Below, piece by piece: positions 6,313 through 8,313 of a stretch of DNA of 8,313 nt (its first letter is position 1; each line of letters starts with the position of its first letter). Origin of the DNA: an uncultured Flavobacteriales bacterium (GTDB lineage: Bacteria > Bacteroidota > Bacteroidia > Flavobacteriales > Crocinitomicaceae). The position numbers and the translations under genes are program-made. Under the pieces are notes generated by a model. It did not search any database. It had not been told where the DNA came from and saw only the letters and a program-made list of their open reading frames with translations. The DNA lies in assembly GCA_946479125.1 (NCBI GenBank), contig CAMLET010000117.1, forward strand, positions 1-8,313. Direction: 5' to 3'.

Positions 6313-7591
6313 TTGGATAATAGCGAAAAGAGAATTGTTTGAGCGCTTAGGAAGCCGTTCATTCATTTTTATGGCCATTCTTGGTCCGGCACTCGTTCTT
6401 TTAATGCTTTATTTTCTTTTTGCCATTGGCGGGAACGATCAGCAGCATTGGAAAGTGCTTATTGCCGATCACAAAAACATTATGGATCATAAGATCATGG
6501 CAAAGGAAGATCCGAATGTGAAGTATTTCTTTGTGAACGATGTAATTGAGATCGAAGATTTTGCAAATGACTCGCGTTACAAGGATTTTGACGCAATGGT
6601 TGAGATCAATGAAGGTGTTTTTAGTAATAAATCTGGTTTCGTTTTTTACAAGGAAAAGCCATCTGTTAAAATGCAGATTGACATTCGCTATCATGTAGAA
6701 CGAAGATTGGAGGAAATGTATGCACAGGAATATACGGATTTAACCTATAGTCAATTTAAACGCATTAAGCAGCCGCTGGACTTAGGATTCAAAAATGTAT
6801 TCAATCCCAAAGAGGAAACCGATTCCCTTTTTGCTTGGGCAGGATTATTCTTCGGATGTGTCATTTTTGTTTTCATCTTCCTTTTCGGAATGACTATCCT
6901 AAGATCCGTTGGAAAAGAAAAAACCAATCGAATTGTGGAAGTCATGCTGGCTTCAGTTTCACCTCGACAATTATTGTCAGGTAAAATCATAGGAATTGGT
7001 ATCAGTGCATTTATCCAATTTGCACTTTGGGTTTGTCTCATTGCGCTTGGTTTGTATTTAATGCGCACATCTATTTTTGTCGACATATTTGATCCGGCAG
7101 CTGGTGAAAGTGGAATTCAATCGGTGACAAATGAATTCATTGTTTTGGTTTTCGATCGAATTGATTTTGGAATCATTTTACCGTATTTCTTTATTTTCTT
7201 CGTGCTAGGATATTTGTTTTACGGAGCCTTTTTCGCAGCACTTGGTGCCGTATCAGGATCAGAATCTGATGGACAGCAATTCCTGATTCCCTTAGTTGCA
7301 ATTCTGTTCTTTTCCATTTATGCAGGTTATTCGGTTGCCGTTCATCCGGAAGCGCCCTCATCTACATTTTATTCATTCTTACCGTTCACGGCTCCAATAG
7401 CAATGATGGTTCGTCTGGCACAAGGCTTTGGTCCCGGAGAAGTGATACAACTGTATGTATCTATTTTGATAATGATCATTTCTGCCATTGTTTTGCTTTG
7501 GATTGCAGCACGTTTGTATAAAAATGGACTATTGCAGTTTGGACATTCCATTCGCCTTCGTACAATTTTCACTTGGTTAAAAATGAAATAG
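6302..7591 (+). CDS. ABC-2 type permease, NatB-like
   Basis: This 429-residue membrane subunit partners the upstream ATPase. It has one N-terminal membrane helix (about 20-43) and an extracytoplasmic domain of about 130 residues (44-176). A bundle of about five further helices follows (177-201, 228-254, 290-317, 327-346, 383-403). The coupling region EKTNRIVEVMLASVSPRQLL (206-225) and DGQQFLIPLVAI (323-334) are typical of NatB/ABC2_membrane_3 permeases. The start ATG at 6302 overlaps the ATPase gene by 11 bases and begins MKNSWIIAKREL, the normal cytoplasmic start of the family. The frame stays open to 6227, but that extension lies inside the ATPase gene. The gene is intact. Confidence 0.92.
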   Translation: MKNSWIIAKRELFERLGSRSFIFMAILGPALVLLMLYFLFAIGGNDQQHWKVLIADHKNIMDHKIMAKEDPNVKYFFVNDVIEIEDFANDSRYKDFDAMVEINEGVFSNKSGFVFYKEKPSVKMQIDIRYHVERRLEEMYAQEYTDLTYSQFKRIKQPLDLGFKNVFNPKEETDSLFAWAGLFFGCVIFVFIFLFGMTILRSVGKEKTNRIVEVMLASVSPRQLLSGKIIGIGISAFIQFALWVCLIALGLYLMRTSIFVDIFDPAAGESGIQSVTNEFIVLVFDRIDFGIILPYFFIFFVLGYLFYGAFFAALGAVSGSESDGQQFLIPLVAILFFSIYAGYSVAVHPEAPSSTFYSFLPFTAPIAMMVRLAQGFGPGEVIQLYVSILIMIISAIVLLWIAARLYKNGLLQFGHSIRLRTIFTWLKMK

Positions 7592-7608
7592 TGTTGTGAA
7601 TTTTTATG

Positions 7609-7660
7609 GTAAGTTGTCAAGCAGGTTTCAGATTTAATGCTGATTTTTAGACTAACTTAC
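7609..7660. repeat. Long-loop inverted repeat between permease and phosphatase genes
   Basis: GTAAGTTGTC (7609-7618) pairs with GAC-T-AACTTAC (7650-7660), ten base pairs with one bulged T. The 31-nt loop has a small internal AGCA/TGCT pair (7620-7623 with 7638-7641). No T-tract follows, so a standard terminator is not supported, although the site is where the operon should end. Confidence 0.45.
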
Positions 7661-7667
7661 AATTGAA

Positions 7668-7675
7668 GTTGCAAC
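7668..7675. promoter_or_regulatory. Perfect 8-bp palindrome GTTGCAAC before the phosphatase gene
   Basis: The palindrome ends 16 bases before the ATG at 7692. It may be a small operator, but 8-bp palindromes arise by chance often enough that the call is weak. I found no clear promoter in the 100-base gap; TAACTTAC at 7653-7660 is only a partial -7 match. Confidence 0.2.
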
Positions 7676-7691
7676 CAAGAAATGATTTAAT

Positions 7692-8313
7692 ATGCGCGTT
7701 GGAATAATTGATTTGGGAACAAACACATTTAATTTGCTGATCGCTGATACTACATCAACGAGTTTCCATGTCATTTGTAACGTAAAGGAAGGTGTTGCTC
7801 TCGGTATGGGAGGAATTACCCGAAATACCATTAGCGAAGAGGCGCAGGAGCGGGCGTTTATGGCTTTCGCACATTTTTTTGAAGTTTGTAAGGCTTATAA
7901 AGTGGAAGAGGTGATGGGCTTTGGAACTTCTGCAGTTCGAGGTGCTGAAAATGGTTATTCATTCACGGCTGAATTGTACAAACGCTTTTCCATTGAGGTT
8001 GAAATCATTGATGGTTTGGAAGAAGCAGAGTTAATCTATCAAGGTGTAAGCTGGAGTTATAATTTCGAACGACCTTCGCTAATTATGGATATTGGAGGTG
8101 GAAGTACGGAATTTATTCGCGTGAAAGAAGGTGAAGAACGTCAAAGCTGCAGCTTAAATATTGGCGTTTCCAGAGCAATTCAGCAATTCCCATGTTCAGA
8201 TCCGTTGACAGAGGATGAGAAGAAAACATTGATCGATTGGTTTGAAAAGGAAGGTGAAGTTTTGAAGTCTTTTGGTGATGTTGAAGTTCTTGTGGGCGCT
8301 AGTGGAAGCTTTG
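7692..8313 (+). CDS. Ppx/GppA family phosphatase (3' end beyond window)
   Basis: The frame runs 207 codons from ATG 7692 to the window edge with no stop, so the protein is incomplete. It has the ASKHA (sugar kinase/Hsp70/actin) fold: phosphate-1 motif IIDLGTNTFNLLIAD (5-19), GTSAVRGAENG (78-88), the catalytic-Glu region IIDGLEEAELIYQGV (105-119, Glu110 and/or Glu111) and phosphate-2 motif IMDIGGGSTEF (131-141). Members hydrolyse polyphosphate (Ppx) or pppGpp (GppA); the sequence visible here does not separate the two. It reads in the same direction as the ABC operon, after a 100-base gap, and is probably a separate unit. Family assignment is secure; substrate is open. Confidence 0.93.
   Translation, partial: MRVGIIDLGTNTFNLLIADTTSTSFHVICNVKEGVALGMGGITRNTISEEAQERAFMAFAHFFEVCKAYKVEEVMGFGTSAVRGAENGYSFTAELYKRFSIEVEIIDGLEEAELIYQGVSWSYNFERPSLIMDIGGGSTEFIRVKEGEERQSCSLNIGVSRAIQQFPCSDPLTEDEKKTLIDWFEKEGEVLKSFGDVEVLVGASGSF

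Overview
The window is AT-rich bacterial DNA that most likely comes from the phylum Bacteroidota, probably order Flavobacteriales. Three things point there. One secreted protein has a C-terminal type IX secretion (PorSS/T9SS) sorting domain. Two perfect TAnnTTTG boxes, the Bacteroidota -7 promoter element, sit just upstream of genes. No gene start has a recognisable Shine-Dalgarno sequence. DnaJ also has a reduced zinc-finger domain of a kind I associate from memory with flavobacterial DnaJ. I cannot assign a genus.

Layout: (1) 1-1046, minus strand: the N-terminal part of a membrane-anchored LTA-synthase-like sulfatase/phosphatase-superfamily protein, cut by the window edge. (2) 1047-1304: a divergent intergenic region with a promoter for the sulfatase, a long imperfect palindrome, and a phased-repeat block that may be the heat-shock control region of grpE. 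(3) 1305-3077: grpE and dnaJ, separated by an inverted-repeat hairpin. A palindromic intergenic repeat and a strong intrinsic terminator (3140-3169) follow. (4) 3317-4366: a secreted T9SS cargo protein with its own promoter. (5) 4440-7591: a tight three-gene operon encoding a CPBP-family intramembrane protease, a NatA-type ABC ATPase and a NatB-type ABC permease, with gene junctions of +1 nt and -11 nt. (6) 7692-8313: the 5' part of a Ppx/GppA phosphatase gene, cut by the window edge.

How the genes work together: GrpE and DnaJ are the nucleotide-exchange factor and J-domain co-chaperone of DnaK; dnaK itself is not in the window. The CPBP/NatA/NatB genes are almost certainly co-transcribed and probably act as one envelope export or efflux unit. 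The other genes look independent.

I do not see a clearly new defence or mobile system. The points most worth a second look are the paired loss of one complete zinc site in DnaJ, the CPBP protease coupled to a NatAB exporter with a palindrome abutting its start codon, the phased repeats before grpE, and several different intergenic palindromes clustered around the chaperone genes. Long ORF extensions upstream of grpE, dnaJ, the T9SS protein and the permease are probably not translated; the starts given here are the internal ATGs.
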